64,000 nt of DNA from an uncultured bacterium (GCA_903908715.1 CAIVSY010000025.1:1-64000), one strand, 5' to 3'. Counted from the first letter of the stretch, positions 38,838 through 48,373 are shown. A program made the numbers and translations. The notes: generated by a model from the sequence alone, not told the origin.

Positions 38838-39239
38838 ATGTTCACAGCACAACAAGTAAAGGAAATCACTGTGGAGGTACGGAACGAGATCGGGGTTTTG
38901 CACGAGATGGCCAAGCTGGTCGCGGAAAAAGGCGTCAGTATCCTTGCCCTGCAGGGCGGGGTTCAGGACGGCCGCGCGGTGATCCGGATGGTGACAGATG
39001 ACAACCTGCGGGCGGCGGATGCTCTGCGCGCAAGAAATTATCTGCCGCTGGAATCCGAGGCTGTGATGGCGGAAATCCCGCACAGGCCGGGGATGTTGCG
39101 AGTGCTGACCGAGAAACTGGCGCGTGCAGGACTGGATATTGACCACCTGTATGCCACAGCCGGCCCCGGAGATGTTCATTGCAACTTAATCCTCTCCTGT
39201 ACGGATAACGGCCGTGCAATTGTGGAATTGAACCGGTAA
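38838..39239 (+). CDS. Double ACT-domain protein
   Basis: A 133-residue protein made of two ACT-like units. The first is EITVEVRNEIGVLHEMAKLVAEKGVSI (about residues 8-34) and the second starts at EIPHRPGMLRVLTEKLARAGLDI. Stand-alone tandem ACT proteins usually bind an amino acid and regulate enzymes or transport, but no target is known for this type. AGGAAGGAGGAGG lies just before the ATG. It is flanked by the two tRNA genes and is not in an operon. Confidence 0.85.
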   Translation: MFTAQQVKEITVEVRNEIGVLHEMAKLVAEKGVSILALQGGVQDGRAVIRMVTDDNLRAADALRARNYLPLESEAVMAEIPHRPGMLRVLTEKLARAGLDIDHLYATAGPGDVHCNLILSCTDNGRAIVELNR

Positions 39240-39335
39240 TCCGGCGTAAAGTACCGGCGGGGAACGGGGGCATCCTCTGGGGCTCGTTTCGGGTCCGCGC
39301 CCTGCAATGGGCGAGTGGTTGGCCGTCGCTTCGAA

Positions 39336-39426
39336 TGGCGGAGAGGGTGGGATTTGAACCCACGGTGCCCGGTTAGAGCACACAGCATTTCCAGTGCTGC
39401 GCCTTAGACCACTCGGCCACCTCTCC
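39336..39426 (-). tRNA. tRNA-Ser(GGA)
   Basis: A 91-base class II tRNA on the minus strand with a long variable arm. The acceptor stem pairs GGAGAGG with CCTCTCC, the anticodon stem is CAGCA/TGCTG around CTGGAAA, giving anticodon GGA, and the T loop is GTTCAAATC. CCA is encoded. It reads TCC and TCT. Confidence 0.95.
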
Positions 39427-39501
39427 CAAAAAAGCAAGTCCGGACCATACGAAAAATCCCGAGAGGATGGCAAGTTGATAGTCGATCCGGACCTGCGCAC
39501 G

Positions 39502-40107
39502 TCAAGGGCGGGGTATTCCCGTTGGGTGACAGGGCGATCCCGGTTTCCTGATCTCCCTGTAGCGAAAGCAGTTTGTGGTATGATCATTCACCATGCCGAC
39601 CGCCTGCATGAATGAGTAGCAGATGGTTGAGCCCACGAAGTTGAATCCTCGCTTCTTCAGATCCCGGCTCATCCTGTCGGACGCGTGGGTCTTTGCAGGC
39701 AACTCCGCCATGGATTTCCATGCGTTCTGCTTCGGAACGCCATCCACATAGCGCCACAGGTACGCATCCAGGGAACTCCATTCCTCCTGGATATCAAGAA
39801 CGCCGCGAGCGTTCCGGATGGCCGATTCAATCTTCAGACGATTCCGAACAATGCCGGAGTCAGCGAGCAAGCGTGCCACGTCCTGTTCCGTGTATCTGGC
39901 AACACGCGCACAATCAAAGCCGTGAAACGCCTTCCGGTAGTTCTCCCGTTTCTTCAGGATCGTGAGCCAGCTCAGCCCCGCCTGTGCTCCTTCCAGCACA
40001 AGAAACTCAAACAGCAGGCGATCCTCGTGGATGGGCACCCCCCACTCTTCATCATGGTAGGCCGTATATCGGGGATCACTCCCGCACCACTCGCATCGCG
40101 TTTTCAT
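39502..40107 (-). CDS. tag: DNA-3-methyladenine glycosylase I
   Basis: Base-excision repair enzyme that removes 3-methyladenine from alkylated DNA. At 201 aa it has the normal length. The zinc-binding start CEWCGSDPRYTAYHDEEWG and the LLFEFLVLEGAQAGLSW recognition region with the catalytic Glu are intact. The C-terminal GFNFVGSTICYSFMQAVGMVNDH, including the zinc-ligand His, is also present. ATG 40107 follows AAAGGATT; an upstream start at 40182 has no supporting signal. It is a single gene between tRNA-Ser and a 322-base gap. Confidence 0.95.
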   Translation of the reverse strand: MKTRCEWCGSDPRYTAYHDEEWGVPIHEDRLLFEFLVLEGAQAGLSWLTILKKRENYRKAFHGFDCARVARYTEQDVARLLADSGIVRNRLKIESAIRNARGVLDIQEEWSSLDAYLWRYVDGVPKQNAWKSMAELPAKTHASDRMSRDLKKRGFNFVGSTICYSFMQAVGMVNDHTTNCFRYREIRKPGSPCHPTGIPRP

Positions 40108-40429
40108 AATCCTTTCTTGCCCGGCTTCAGCGGTGCGGGCTTTGCACAACCTGGGAGCACCACCCCGATTAACAACCAACATCTTGCACTACCCATCGTC
40201 TCATTGCCCCAACAAACCTGTCGAAAAAGGTGAATGGATCGAGCGGGCATTGAAACAGCCCAGACAATCCTGGAATTGCCGTTTTCACGGATTTTTCCGC
40301 CGATTTCACCCCTCAGAGTACCCTTTGATAACGCCTTGGGATATATCTCCCCGACCAGGCTTCGGACTTTGACGTGACAGCCGCCTCATCCAGTCAGCTT
40401 ACCTCCGGCAATCCTATCTACAATGCCCG
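40108..40429. other. Gene-free stretch upstream of tag
   Basis: These 322 bases hold the upstream region of the glycosylase gene and the downstream end of the sugar isomerase gene, both on the minus strand. I see only a weak stem-loop at 40119-40140 (GCCCG/CGGGC) just before the tag start. There is no convincing promoter, terminator or small RNA. Confidence 0.45.
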
Positions 40430-41788
40430 TCAGATCACCACGATTCGCAGGATAGCACAGAGATCCCGCAACAGCATCCGGTTGTCACCGTAGCAGATCA
40501 TGTAATGCTGGCTCATGACCTTCTGGATGAATGCCTCGACGGGATAGTCAAACACCATCTCAAGGCTCGGAAGCTGCGGTGCAGGCGGAGCCCATCCCGC
40601 CTCTTCCCAGGATCGCGGAGCCCGGGCCTGCGCAAGACTGATATGCATCTGGTATCCGTCCGGCCCATACCCAAGTCGCGCCAACGTAACCTCGCCCGTC
40701 TTTAGCTTGGACACATTCAACAAACCTTCGCCGAAATTGCCAAAGGCATTGGGCATGACCGTCACACGCCCTTCCACAATCTCCGCCGGCACATAGTCGG
40801 GTACCCCCATCAGGGCCCCGTTTTCCAGGAACTCATAAAACTCCAGATAGGCCGCCACCTGCCCCGTAAGGCCGCGGATCATCAATTGCGTCACGGCCCC
40901 GAGACTGTCATTCTCCGGCACTGAACTGATCGACATCTCGCCGTGCAGCAGAGTCATCGCGCCGGCCGGCGCAAACCCCATCAGCTTCTTGATGCCATCC
41001 ACATCATTGTACGAGAAACCCAGGTAGCCCCGTTCCAGGATCTTGCTGCGCATCGCCAGATACAGCTGGACCGATTTCTCCACCGTCCCCGGCTTCGGTT
41101 CGCGGACAAACTCCCAGCGATTCCGCACTTCCCTTGTGAGCCGCTTCACCTCGCCCGGATCGACCGACTCCATCCTTTGCGCCAGTTCCAGGAGCTCGAA
41201 GTGTTCGATCTCAGGACCGATCCGTGCCTTGAGGGAAACCCCGTCATACAACGTCCCGTACAAACGCATATCGCGATACCCGGCCATCCCGATCCGGGCC
41301 GTCCGCAGCCAGGCCGCCGTATGCGCCGCCCTGGCGTAACTGACAACCTCATCCATCCGCGGCGCATGGTCCCGGTAGGTGACCACATACTTGAAGGTGT
41401 ATCCCATATCGGCCATCGGCTTGCGCAACGCTGTTGTGCCCGCCTGATCCGCCGTAGTGACAAAACGCCCCCCTTCCTTCCATCCCGTCAGCCCCCACAG
41501 GAGGATCGGCTTGTGCTTGAACGGTTCGATCACCGAGAAAACCGCCCACGAGGGAATCCAGCCGGCGACACAGACAACCAGCAGATCGAAATCTCCGCCC
41601 GCCTTCAGTTCCCGCACCGCCCGAGCCGCCTGTTCCCCGCCGGGATCGTCGCTGACCGGAGCGGTCTGCACCAGTTCCATTCCGTTCCGCTCCAGCAGAC
41701 GGGCCGCCTCCTCACAACGCCGGTCAATGAATTCACGCGGCGTATTCACCTCACCAAACCCGACAAATCCAACCCTGATTGCTTTCAT
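40430..41788 (-). CDS. L-fucose/L-arabinose isomerase-family protein
   Basis: A 452-residue protein of the fucose/arabinose isomerase fold, distinct from and shorter than the FucI at 36 kb. It starts with VGFVGFGEVNTPREFIDRR, has WGLTGWKEGGRF in the middle and VPENDSLGAVTQLMIRGLTG with the END-like catalytic region. PNAFGNFGEGLLN and MSQHYMICYGDNR lie near the end. Members of this branch isomerise various pentoses or 6-deoxyhexoses, so the true substrate is open. It overlaps the preceding PfkB kinase gene by four bases and is the last gene of the leftward arm of a DeoR-type divergent regulon, implying an isomerase-kinase pair acting on one sugar. Confidence 0.82.
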   Translation of the reverse strand: MKAIRVGFVGFGEVNTPREFIDRRCEEAARLLERNGMELVQTAPVSDDPGGEQAARAVRELKAGGDFDLLVVCVAGWIPSWAVFSVIEPFKHKPILLWGLTGWKEGGRFVTTADQAGTTALRKPMADMGYTFKYVVTYRDHAPRMDEVVSYARAAHTAAWLRTARIGMAGYRDMRLYGTLYDGVSLKARIGPEIEHFELLELAQRMESVDPGEVKRLTREVRNRWEFVREPKPGTVEKSVQLYLAMRSKILERGYLGFSYNDVDGIKKLMGFAPAGAMTLLHGEMSISSVPENDSLGAVTQLMIRGLTGQVAAYLEFYEFLENGALMGVPDYVPAEIVEGRVTVMPNAFGNFGEGLLNVSKLKTGEVTLARLGYGPDGYQMHISLAQARAPRSWEEAGWAPPAPQLPSLEMVFDYPVEAFIQKVMSQHYMICYGDNRMLLRDLCAILRIVVI

Positions 41789-42930
41789 GCCATGTCTCCC
41801 TCCCGTTGAACCTCAAGAACCATCTGCTTCCAATCCCTGAGCCCCGAAATGGCGTCGTTGCCATACAGGTTGTCGCGCCCCGCAAGCATCGCGAGACGGC
41901 CCGCATCATGGATACTTTCTCCGCTCAAAAGGGCCGACAGGAACCCGGCGATCGCACAATCGCCCGCCCCGCAGGCATTGCGGAATCGTTCCTTTTCAAC
42001 AGGAAACGGCGCGATCCACATCCCTTGCGGGCAACCATGGGTATCCTCCAGGGCCAGCGGCGAAAACGGCCGGGACAGTCCCGCCAGGTCTCCCGTCCGC
42101 AAATAGGCGCCCCGATGCCCCGCCTTGATCAGGAGGATCCGGACACCCAGCGACAGCACATGCACGGCCAGGGACTCATACATTTCCATCGGAATGGCCT
42201 CAAGGCTATCCCCATCCCCGCAGTCCGAAACAATCCGGCGGTACAGTGACGGCTCCAGCATGTACAGGATTTCCTCGATGCTCGGCATGAAGATATCCAC
42301 CAGCGGAAGCGTTTCGGCAAGAATGGACCTCCAGTCAGCCCTGCCGGCCGGACTATCGGGATCCGGCAGGGTCATATCCAGCGAAACCGCCGCTCCCTGT
42401 TCCCGCGCGCGGCCCAGCAGGGCCCGCAGTTCAGATCCGCCATTCACCCACAGCGCTTCCATCAGCGGCGGATAACCGAAATGAAAGACCCGGCTTTCGC
42501 CAACCCGCTGGAAATCCACATCCGACGCAGTGAACACACGGTTACATCCGGCGTCTTCGAGAAACAGGCGATCCGCGCCGGGCGGCGCAATCACCAGTCC
42601 GTACGCCGTGCCGACACCGGGCTTCCTCCGGATCCCGCCTTCCAGCCCCCGCTCGGACAGCCGGGCCAGGGCCATATCCCCCAGTGCATCCTGCCCCACG
42701 CTCCCCATGAGTTCCACCCGCCTCCCGAAGCGCGCCATCGCCAGACCCGTATTGGCCACCACGCCCCCAAGCGAAACATGCAAACCCTCGGTCTCGATCA
42801 GCTTGCCCGGCCGGAACAATTCGCCAAAAGGCACCACAGGCCGCAAGGGACTGAATCCTGGAGTCAGATCCACTCCGAGATATCCTGCCACCACGGCATC
42901 CAGCCTGCGGGCCCCGACCGAAGTCGTCAC
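41785..42930 (-). CDS. PfkB-family carbohydrate kinase
   Basis: Ribokinase-type kinase of 381 aa, longer than the usual 310-330. The N-terminal LSVxxGG-like lid region reads HVSLGGVVANTGLAMARFG, and VGQDALGD is the typical loop after it. The catalytic anion hole is FRNACGAGDCAIAGF, with Asp as the base. Extra length lies in a middle segment around residues 220-285. Translation begins at GTG 42930, overlapping the ceramidase-like stop (GTGA), and the isomerase gene overlaps its own end. I infer that it phosphorylates the sugar or ketose made in this regulon. Its precise substrate is unknown. Confidence 0.88.
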   Translation of the reverse strand: MTTSVGARRLDAVVAGYLGVDLTPGFSPLRPVVPFGELFRPGKLIETEGLHVSLGGVVANTGLAMARFGRRVELMGSVGQDALGDMALARLSERGLEGGIRRKPGVGTAYGLVIAPPGADRLFLEDAGCNRVFTASDVDFQRVGESRVFHFGYPPLMEALWVNGGSELRALLGRAREQGAAVSLDMTLPDPDSPAGRADWRSILAETLPLVDIFMPSIEEILYMLEPSLYRRIVSDCGDGDSLEAIPMEMYESLAVHVLSLGVRILLIKAGHRGAYLRTGDLAGLSRPFSPLALEDTHGCPQGMWIAPFPVEKERFRNACGAGDCAIAGFLSALLSGESIHDAGRLAMLAGRDNLYGNDAISGLRDWKQMVLEVQREGDMA

Positions 42931-44381
42931 GGATTCCTCCAGAGCGCCGCAATGGCATCCACCGTCGCATCGACCAGCAGGGCGCCGCCATCAGAACCCA
43001 CAATCCCGTTAATGATCAGCCCGCCATAGCCGCCCAGTTGTTCCGCGCGGGCCGACGGCAGGTACCCGCCTGACCCGCAGCAAAGTTGCACCACGAAGGT
43101 CTGGTCAGCCACGCTGCGCGCCTTGATCCTCTGACCGAACTCGAGATACAGCTCAAACGGGTTGGTGGCAAACACCACACTACCGATCCGCAGCACATGC
43201 ATTTCCACTGAGAATTGCGGTTCCTTATCCTGCGTCTCATACCGGCGAACCACAGCGCGATTGTTCTGGATCAGGACGAAGGGATGCAACTTGCTGTCAT
43301 ACGGTCCCGGCCGGCCGGGAATCTTCTCGTTCCGGCGGACCTCGTCGCAAAACTGCCGGTAGGCCTCGCTCTCCGACAAACCCGCCTCCAGTTGCGCCAA
43401 CCGAGCCTTGGCGTCCACATATTCGCCATACGAAGCCCTGCGCCGCGGCAGCGACAGACGCTGCAACGAATGACGCAAGACCGGAGCCCATTCGATGCGG
43501 GACGAGGCCCGTACCACAGCCTTTTCCACCGCCACCGCCAGGCGTTCCCCGATCTCGGCAACCCCGTCCGCATGCCAGAAGTCGGGCTCACCCCGGTAAT
43601 TCCTTGCCAAGTCCCGCGGGGACTGGCATCCGGCCGCACTGATCTGGCCCAGCATCCGGAATTCCTCCCCGAAACATTGCTTCAGCCGCCGCCGCGTCTC
43701 GCCGATGAAATCGGACGAAAGCTGGTAGGTCGCTTCCATAACCTGTGAAGGGCATGCCAGATTCAGGACCACGCCCGTCGGCACGCCCGCCTCGTCAAAC
43801 GTGAACAGCAGGTCCAGCCCGGAATCCTCGCCCCCTTCCATCCCCAGGAAATCCGGACGGTCGGTACGTCCATACATCTCCGCCGTACCGTTGGTATATA
43901 CCGCCCGACGGCAATGCCCCACCCGGGCCGCGGACAACACCCGCCCGATCCCGCCCGGCCGCCGGTTCCGCCACGCCGCACCGATCGCGCGCACCGCACA
44001 CTCCAGAAGGAACCCCCGGTACTCCCTCGCCGGCAGACAGTCGGGCAATTCCTCAAGCCACTCAATCCCGGTGATCGCATACACCCCGGGCGCGTTGTGC
44101 GTGTGCGTCGCGTTCAGGATGACCTTGTCCGGATCCGGTCCCACCGGCTCCGCACGCAGCTTACGTCGCAGTTCCTCCAGTAAATCCCCCTCGCAACAGG
44201 CAGTGTCCACGGAAACCAGCGTCACCTGCTCCCCGCCGTCCGACTCGACCGTCAGCGCCGTCAACGAAAGCCGCGAGTGAACACCCTCCATGGGACGATG
44301 GTAATACTGCCCGTACAGGTCCACCTTCCCGGCAGGTGTGATATCCTCCTCCGCCCAACCCAGCTTCAGATTCCCCTTCAT
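42927..44381 (-). CDS. Neutral ceramidase-like hydrolase (first copy)
   Basis: A 484-residue protein of the neutral/alkaline ceramidase N-terminal domain family, amidases with one zinc ion. It begins GWAEEDITPAG, carries the zinc motif THTHNAP near residue 95, and has a Ser-Pro (GCQSPRDL) where family enzymes have the nucleophilic Ser. The C-terminal beta domain of true ceramidases is not obvious, and no signal peptide is present, so it should act in the cytoplasm, unlike classical secreted ceramidases. ATG 44381 has GGAGGTTCTGAT before it. It opens the leftward arm of the DeoR-type regulon. Likely substrates are N-acyl amino sugars or amino alcohols rather than ceramide; this is inference. 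Confidence 0.85.
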   Translation of the reverse strand: MKGNLKLGWAEEDITPAGKVDLYGQYYHRPMEGVHSRLSLTALTVESDGGEQVTLVSVDTACCEGDLLEELRRKLRAEPVGPDPDKVILNATHTHNAPGVYAITGIEWLEELPDCLPAREYRGFLLECAVRAIGAAWRNRRPGGIGRVLSAARVGHCRRAVYTNGTAEMYGRTDRPDFLGMEGGEDSGLDLLFTFDEAGVPTGVVLNLACPSQVMEATYQLSSDFIGETRRRLKQCFGEEFRMLGQISAAGCQSPRDLARNYRGEPDFWHADGVAEIGERLAVAVEKAVVRASSRIEWAPVLRHSLQRLSLPRRRASYGEYVDAKARLAQLEAGLSESEAYRQFCDEVRRNEKIPGRPGPYDSKLHPFVLIQNNRAVVRRYETQDKEPQFSVEMHVLRIGSVVFATNPFELYLEFGQRIKARSVADQTFVVQLCCGSGGYLPSARAEQLGGYGGLIINGIVGSDGGALLVDATVDAIAALWRNP

Positions 44382-44500
44382 ATCAGAACCTCCTGTTGCA
44401 GCCATCCAACACCGCGCGCCCCCAGCCTGTCAACGGATTGTTGGCGGGCCGATTTCCTGTTGTGTTCTTTTCAAACATCATCTATATTTCAAACAAACAC
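44382..44500. promoter_or_regulatory. Divergent promoter region of the ceramidase/DeoR regulon
   Basis: This 119-base gap separates the leftward ceramidase-like gene from the rightward DeoR gene. For the rightward arm, TTGTGT (44460-44465) and TATATT (44483-44488) are 17 bases apart. Two direct repeats of TTTCAAACA (44469-44477 and 44487-44495, offset 18) lie in the spacer and over the -10 region, where a DeoR-type repressor could block RNA polymerase. The message would start about six bases before the ATG. Confidence 0.55.
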
Positions 44501-45337
44501 ATGACGAAGGCAAGCACAATCTCACGGGCAACCCGCGGCAGCGAGGGAACGGACCGGCGGCAGCGCATCCAGGCGCTCCTGAACGGAAGCGGACGGCTCT
44601 CGGTGCACGACCTCGCCCGCCGCCTGGGCGTAACGACCATGACGATCCGCCGCGACCTGCAGGCGATGGAGGAACAGGGTCTGCTGGTCCGGACCCATGG
44701 CGGATGCGTGCAGCCCGGTTCCCCGCTGGTGCGCGAACTCTCATTTTCCGAAAAGGCGGCCTGCAATGTCGAGGCGAAGCAGGCGATTGCACGGGAAATC
44801 GTGCGCCGGCTCCGGCCGGGTGAATCCGTCTACCTGGACACCGGCACCACCTGTGCGCAGATCGCCCGGATGCTTCCAGCGGGGCAGCGAATCCGGGTGG
44901 TCACCAACAACCTGCGTGTCGCCATGGACCTGTTCGGGCGGCCGGGCATGGATCTGCAGGTCTTCGGCGGTCAGTTGGCACCAGCCAGCCCGGACCTGGT
45001 CGGAGCCACCGCGGCCGCACGGGCCATGGAATTCCGCTTTGACACCGCCATCCTGGGCGCCGACGCCCTGGATCCGGCTACCGCGGAGTTCGGCGCCGCC
45101 GACATGGATACCGCCGCCCTCTCCCGCGCGGCACGACAGCAGGCCCGCCGGATCATCGTCGCCGCGGACGCCTCGAAGATCGGCCGGACCTGCCCCTCCA
45201 TCACCGGACGGCTTGGCCGGAACCTGACTCTGGTGACCGACTCCCGCGTCCCCGTCGCCCAGCGGCGCGCCCTCGCCAGGACCGGAGCCTCCATTGTCTA
45301 TGCAACGGTTTCAACAACCAGAAAAGGAACCCCATGA
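44501..45337 (+). CDS. DeoR/GlpR-family transcriptional regulator
   Basis: A 278-residue regulator. The N-terminal helix-turn-helix is RLSVHDLARRLGVTTMTIRRDL (near residues 34-55), followed by the GGCV-type hinge. The C-terminal DeoR effector domain shows SVYLDTGTTCAQIARML and ILGADALDP, which normally bind a phosphorylated sugar. ATG 44501 fits the predicted promoter and gives a normal length, though no ribosome binding site precedes it. An upstream frame to 44396 would run into the promoter. It is the first gene of the rightward arm and its stop overlaps the aminotransferase start. I infer autoregulation and repression of both arms. Confidence 0.9.
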   Translation: MTKASTISRATRGSEGTDRRQRIQALLNGSGRLSVHDLARRLGVTTMTIRRDLQAMEEQGLLVRTHGGCVQPGSPLVRELSFSEKAACNVEAKQAIAREIVRRLRPGESVYLDTGTTCAQIARMLPAGQRIRVVTNNLRVAMDLFGRPGMDLQVFGGQLAPASPDLVGATAAARAMEFRFDTAILGADALDPATAEFGAADMDTAALSRAARQQARRIIVAADASKIGRTCPSITGRLGRNLTLVTDSRVPVAQRRALARTGASIVYATVSTTRKGTP

Positions 45338-46713
45338 ACGGAAAATATGATGCCGCCCGGTACTCAATCGACCTCGCCCAGTGGCCCAGGATCACAACCG
45401 CCGAACTTCCCGGCCCGAGGTCCAAGGCCGTGCACGCCCGCTGCACCCGGCACTTCAAGGGCCTGAGTGAACAGGTCAAGCTCTTCCCCGTCGCCTTTGA
45501 ATCCGGCAACGGCTGCACCTTGACCGACGTGGACGGCAACCGCTATATCGATTTCTCGTCCGGCATCTATGTAACCACCCTCGGTCACTGCCACCCGAAA
45601 GTCACGCAGGCGGTGCAGAAATACGCCGGCCAGCTGATGAATGCGCACGATTTCACCACCGAGATCAAGACCCGCCTCGTGGAGAAACTCGCGCAGATCC
45701 TGCCGGGCGACCTGAAGGGATACCAGTTCTACGACTGCGGCACGGCCGCCGTGGAGGCCGGCCAGCGGATCTGCCGCGCCGCCACCCGAAAGCATGAACT
45801 CCTTTCCTGTTTCTATGATTTCCACGGAAAAACCTATGGCGCCGTCTCGCTGGGCCACATCCGCTCCACCGTCTACGGCCCCACCCGCGCGCCGGGCTTC
45901 CACATGCTCCCCCGCCCCGACACCTACCGCCCGCATTGGACCAAGCCGGACGGCACAATTGACACCGACGCGTATATCCGCTTCTACGAGGAATACCTCG
46001 AACGTGGAACGGCCGGTCAGGCGGCGGCGTTCATCCTCGAGCCGATCCAGGGATGGGGCGGCTCCGTGATTCCGCCGGATGACTTCTTCCCGAAACTGCG
46101 CAAGCTGTGCGACAAGCATAAGATCCTCCTGATGGCGGACGAAGTCCTCACCTCGTTTGCCCGCACCGGCAAGTGGCTGTGCATGGAACACTGGAATGTC
46201 GTGCTCGATGTCGTCACCCTCGGCAAAGGGTTCGGCAACGGGTTCCCCGTCACCTGCGTCGCCGTGCGCGAACCGTTCATGGAAACCTTTGAAGCCATCT
46301 CCGCCTCCTCGAGCTATGGCGGCAACCCGATGGCCTGCGCCGCGGCCCTGGCTTCCATTGAGGTGATCGAAGAGGAAGGCCTGCTCGCCCACGCGGCAAA
46401 CCTGGAAAACCTCTTTGCCGCACGGATGAAGGTCTGGAAGGACCGGTTCCCCATCGTGGGCGATGTCCGAGTGAAGGGGTGCCTGATGGGAGTGGAACTG
46501 GTGAAGGACCGCACGACAAAGGAACCGTTCAACGAAGCCGGGAAACGCGTCTACCAGCGCGCCTTCTCGAAAGGCCTGGCCTGGATTCCCGCAGGCCATA
46601 TCCTGCGGATGAGCCCGGCTGTTGTCATGCCTGATGATGTCGCCCACAAGGCGATGGACATCATCGAGGAGTCGATCGCCGAGGTGCAGAAAGAACTCGG
46701 GTACGGCGCGTAA
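45334..46713 (+). CDS. Class III PLP-dependent aminotransferase
   Basis: A 459-residue fold-type I aminotransferase, related to omega-amino acid and amino-sugar transaminases. The PLP site is built from CGTAAVEAG, the Asp in LLMADEVLTSFARTG and the Schiff-base Lys in VVTLGKGFGNGFP. The N-terminus (GCTLTDVDGNRYIDFSSGI) and the late KGCLMGVELV are typical. It could remove an amino group from an amino-polyol or amino sugar, giving a ketone that the neighbouring dehydrogenase or isomerase handles. The start overlaps the DeoR stop by four bases, and the cupin gene follows after nine bases. Substrate specificity cannot be read from the sequence. Confidence 0.92.
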   Translation: MNGKYDAARYSIDLAQWPRITTAELPGPRSKAVHARCTRHFKGLSEQVKLFPVAFESGNGCTLTDVDGNRYIDFSSGIYVTTLGHCHPKVTQAVQKYAGQLMNAHDFTTEIKTRLVEKLAQILPGDLKGYQFYDCGTAAVEAGQRICRAATRKHELLSCFYDFHGKTYGAVSLGHIRSTVYGPTRAPGFHMLPRPDTYRPHWTKPDGTIDTDAYIRFYEEYLERGTAGQAAAFILEPIQGWGGSVIPPDDFFPKLRKLCDKHKILLMADEVLTSFARTGKWLCMEHWNVVLDVVTLGKGFGNGFPVTCVAVREPFMETFEAISASSSYGGNPMACAAALASIEVIEEEGLLAHAANLENLFAARMKVWKDRFPIVGDVRVKGCLMGVELVKDRTTKEPFNEAGKRVYQRAFSKGLAWIPAGHILRMSPAVVMPDDVAHKAMDIIEESIAEVQKELGYGA

Positions 46714-46722
46714 GGGGGAACC

Positions 46723-47208
46723 ATGAAGGAACTGAAGAAAGGCCTGGATATCAGCCTCAAGGCCGCGGCGGCGGAGCGGCATCTCCGCCGTTTCCGGAAA
46801 CAGATGAAGGCCTGGCGGCTCGCCATGCCTCCAGCCAGGCCGCTCGTCCTCGACTTCGGGTTGGGCCGTTTCGACGAAACCGGTCTGATTGAATCCTGGA
46901 TCGCCAACGAGGAGAAAGCCGGTTATTGTGGCAAGTATCTGTTCGTGTCCGGCGGCCAGACGTGCCCTCGACACCGGCACCGGGCGAAGCATGAAACGTT
47001 TTTCATCGTGCGGGGGAAAGTCCGTATGCAGAGCGGAAAGCGGAGTTGGATCATGAAAGCCGGCGATGTATTCCCCGTGCCGCGCCATACCTACCACAGC
47101 TTTACCGGGGTCGGTCCGGCTCTCCTGCTGGAGGTCTCCACCCCGTGCGTCATCCGCGACAACTATTTCGAGAACCCCGCCATCCCGATTGGAGGAAACC
47201 ACAAGTGA
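46723..47208 (+). CDS. Cupin-domain protein
   Basis: A 161-residue protein with a single cupin barrel in its C-terminal half. Motif one is CPRHRHRAKHETFFIVRG, with His ligands and a Glu, and motif two is AGDVFPVPRHTYHSF, with the last His. The N-terminal helical part (about 1-60) is basic. It resembles sugar-binding cupins near sialic-acid and D-lyxose isomerase genes, which often act as epimerases or isomerases, but no activity can be assigned. The Gfo/Idh/MocA gene begins inside its stop (GTGA overlap), so it is tightly coupled to it. Confidence 0.82.
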   Translation: MKELKKGLDISLKAAAAERHLRRFRKQMKAWRLAMPPARPLVLDFGLGRFDETGLIESWIANEEKAGYCGKYLFVSGGQTCPRHRHRAKHETFFIVRGKVRMQSGKRSWIMKAGDVFPVPRHTYHSFTGVGPALLLEVSTPCVIRDNYFENPAIPIGGNHK

Positions 47209-48356
47209 AAACCATACGTTTCGGTATCATCGGCTGCGGCCTCATGGGCCGTGAATTCGCCAGCGCGGCCGCCCGCTGGGCCCACCTGCTGGACCTCAAG
47301 GTCCGCCCGTCCATCGTCTCCATCTGCGACAAGAACACGGCCCTTTACCCGTGGTATCGCGGAAACTTCGCCTCCATCACCCAGGTGACGGACGACTACA
47401 AGGCCCTTCTGGCGAACCCCGAAGTGGACGCCGTGTATGTCGCTGTTCCCCACAACCTCCACCGGGAGATCTATACTGCCGTCATTGCCGCCGGCAAACA
47501 CCTGATGGGCGAAAAACCGTTCGGCATCGATCAGGAGGCCAATCGAGCCATCCTCGCCGCCTGCCGCCGGAATCCGAACGTCTTCGTGCGCTGCTCGTCG
47601 GAGTCGCCGTTCTTCCCGGCCATGCAGAAGGTCTGCGCCCTGATCGAGTCGCAGTCCTTCGGCCGCATTGTCGAGGTGAACACGGGATTCCTCCATTCCA
47701 GCGACCTCGACCCCAACAAGCCGATCAACTGGAAGCGGATGATCGAGTTCAACGGCGAATACGGGGTGCTCGGCGACCTGGGTATGCATGCCCTGCACGT
47801 GCCGTTCCGCTCCGGGTGGAAGCCCCGCAACGTGCGGGCGATCCTGTCGGACATCGTCAAGGAACGCCCCGACGGCAAGGGTGGAACAGCTCCCTGCCGC
47901 ACATGGGACAACGGCACCCTGCTTTGCGAGGCATTGGACCCCGTGGACGGCGAGCCATTCCCGATGACCGTCAAACTCCAGCGAATCGCACCGGGCCAGA
48001 GGAATACCTGGTACACTGAAATCCTGGGGACGCGCACCTCGGTCCGCTGGGCCAGCACGAACCCGCGCCTGCTGGAGGTTCTGCGTTACACGCCCGGCGG
48101 GGATCAGGCATGGGAGCAGATCCAGACCGGCTATGAGCCGGCTTTCAAGACCATCACCGGGCCGATTTTCGAGTTCGGCTTCACCGACTCCATCCAGCAG
48201 ATGTGGGCGGCGTTCCTGCACGAACTGGACACCGGAAAGCCCCTCCACCGCTTTGCGGGATGCGTGACGCCCGAGGAGACGGCGCTCAGCCATCGCCTCT
48301 TCACGGCGGCCCTGGAAAGCCAGCGCCTCGCCGCAACCATCCCGCTGGAAGAGTGA
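47205..48356 (+). CDS. Gfo/Idh/MocA-family oxidoreductase
   Basis: NAD(P)-dependent sugar or inositol dehydrogenase of 383 aa. The Rossmann start is FGIIGCGLMGREFASAA and the catalytic loop motif is the typical GEKPFG. The C-terminal domain begins GRIVEVNTGFLHSSD and contains GVLGDLGMHALHVP, placing the usual His/Asp in the active site. Translation starts at GTG 47205 with GGAGGAAACC before it. In this regulon it would oxidise or reduce the sugar that the aminotransferase and kinases act on, so it probably sits between the deamination and phosphorylation steps. The substrate is not known. Confidence 0.92.
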   Translation: MKTIRFGIIGCGLMGREFASAAARWAHLLDLKVRPSIVSICDKNTALYPWYRGNFASITQVTDDYKALLANPEVDAVYVAVPHNLHREIYTAVIAAGKHLMGEKPFGIDQEANRAILAACRRNPNVFVRCSSESPFFPAMQKVCALIESQSFGRIVEVNTGFLHSSDLDPNKPINWKRMIEFNGEYGVLGDLGMHALHVPFRSGWKPRNVRAILSDIVKERPDGKGGTAPCRTWDNGTLLCEALDPVDGEPFPMTVKLQRIAPGQRNTWYTEILGTRTSVRWASTNPRLLEVLRYTPGGDQAWEQIQTGYEPAFKTITGPIFEFGFTDSIQQMWAAFLHELDTGKPLHRFAGCVTPEETALSHRLFTAALESQRLAATIPLEE

Positions 48357-48373
48357 CCGGAGAAACATCCCCG

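Noticed and set aside
45364-47202. A 612-codon leftward frame opposite the aminotransferase and cupin genes
   Set aside because: Antisense to well-supported enzymes, with His/Gly/Asp-rich composition and no family signature.
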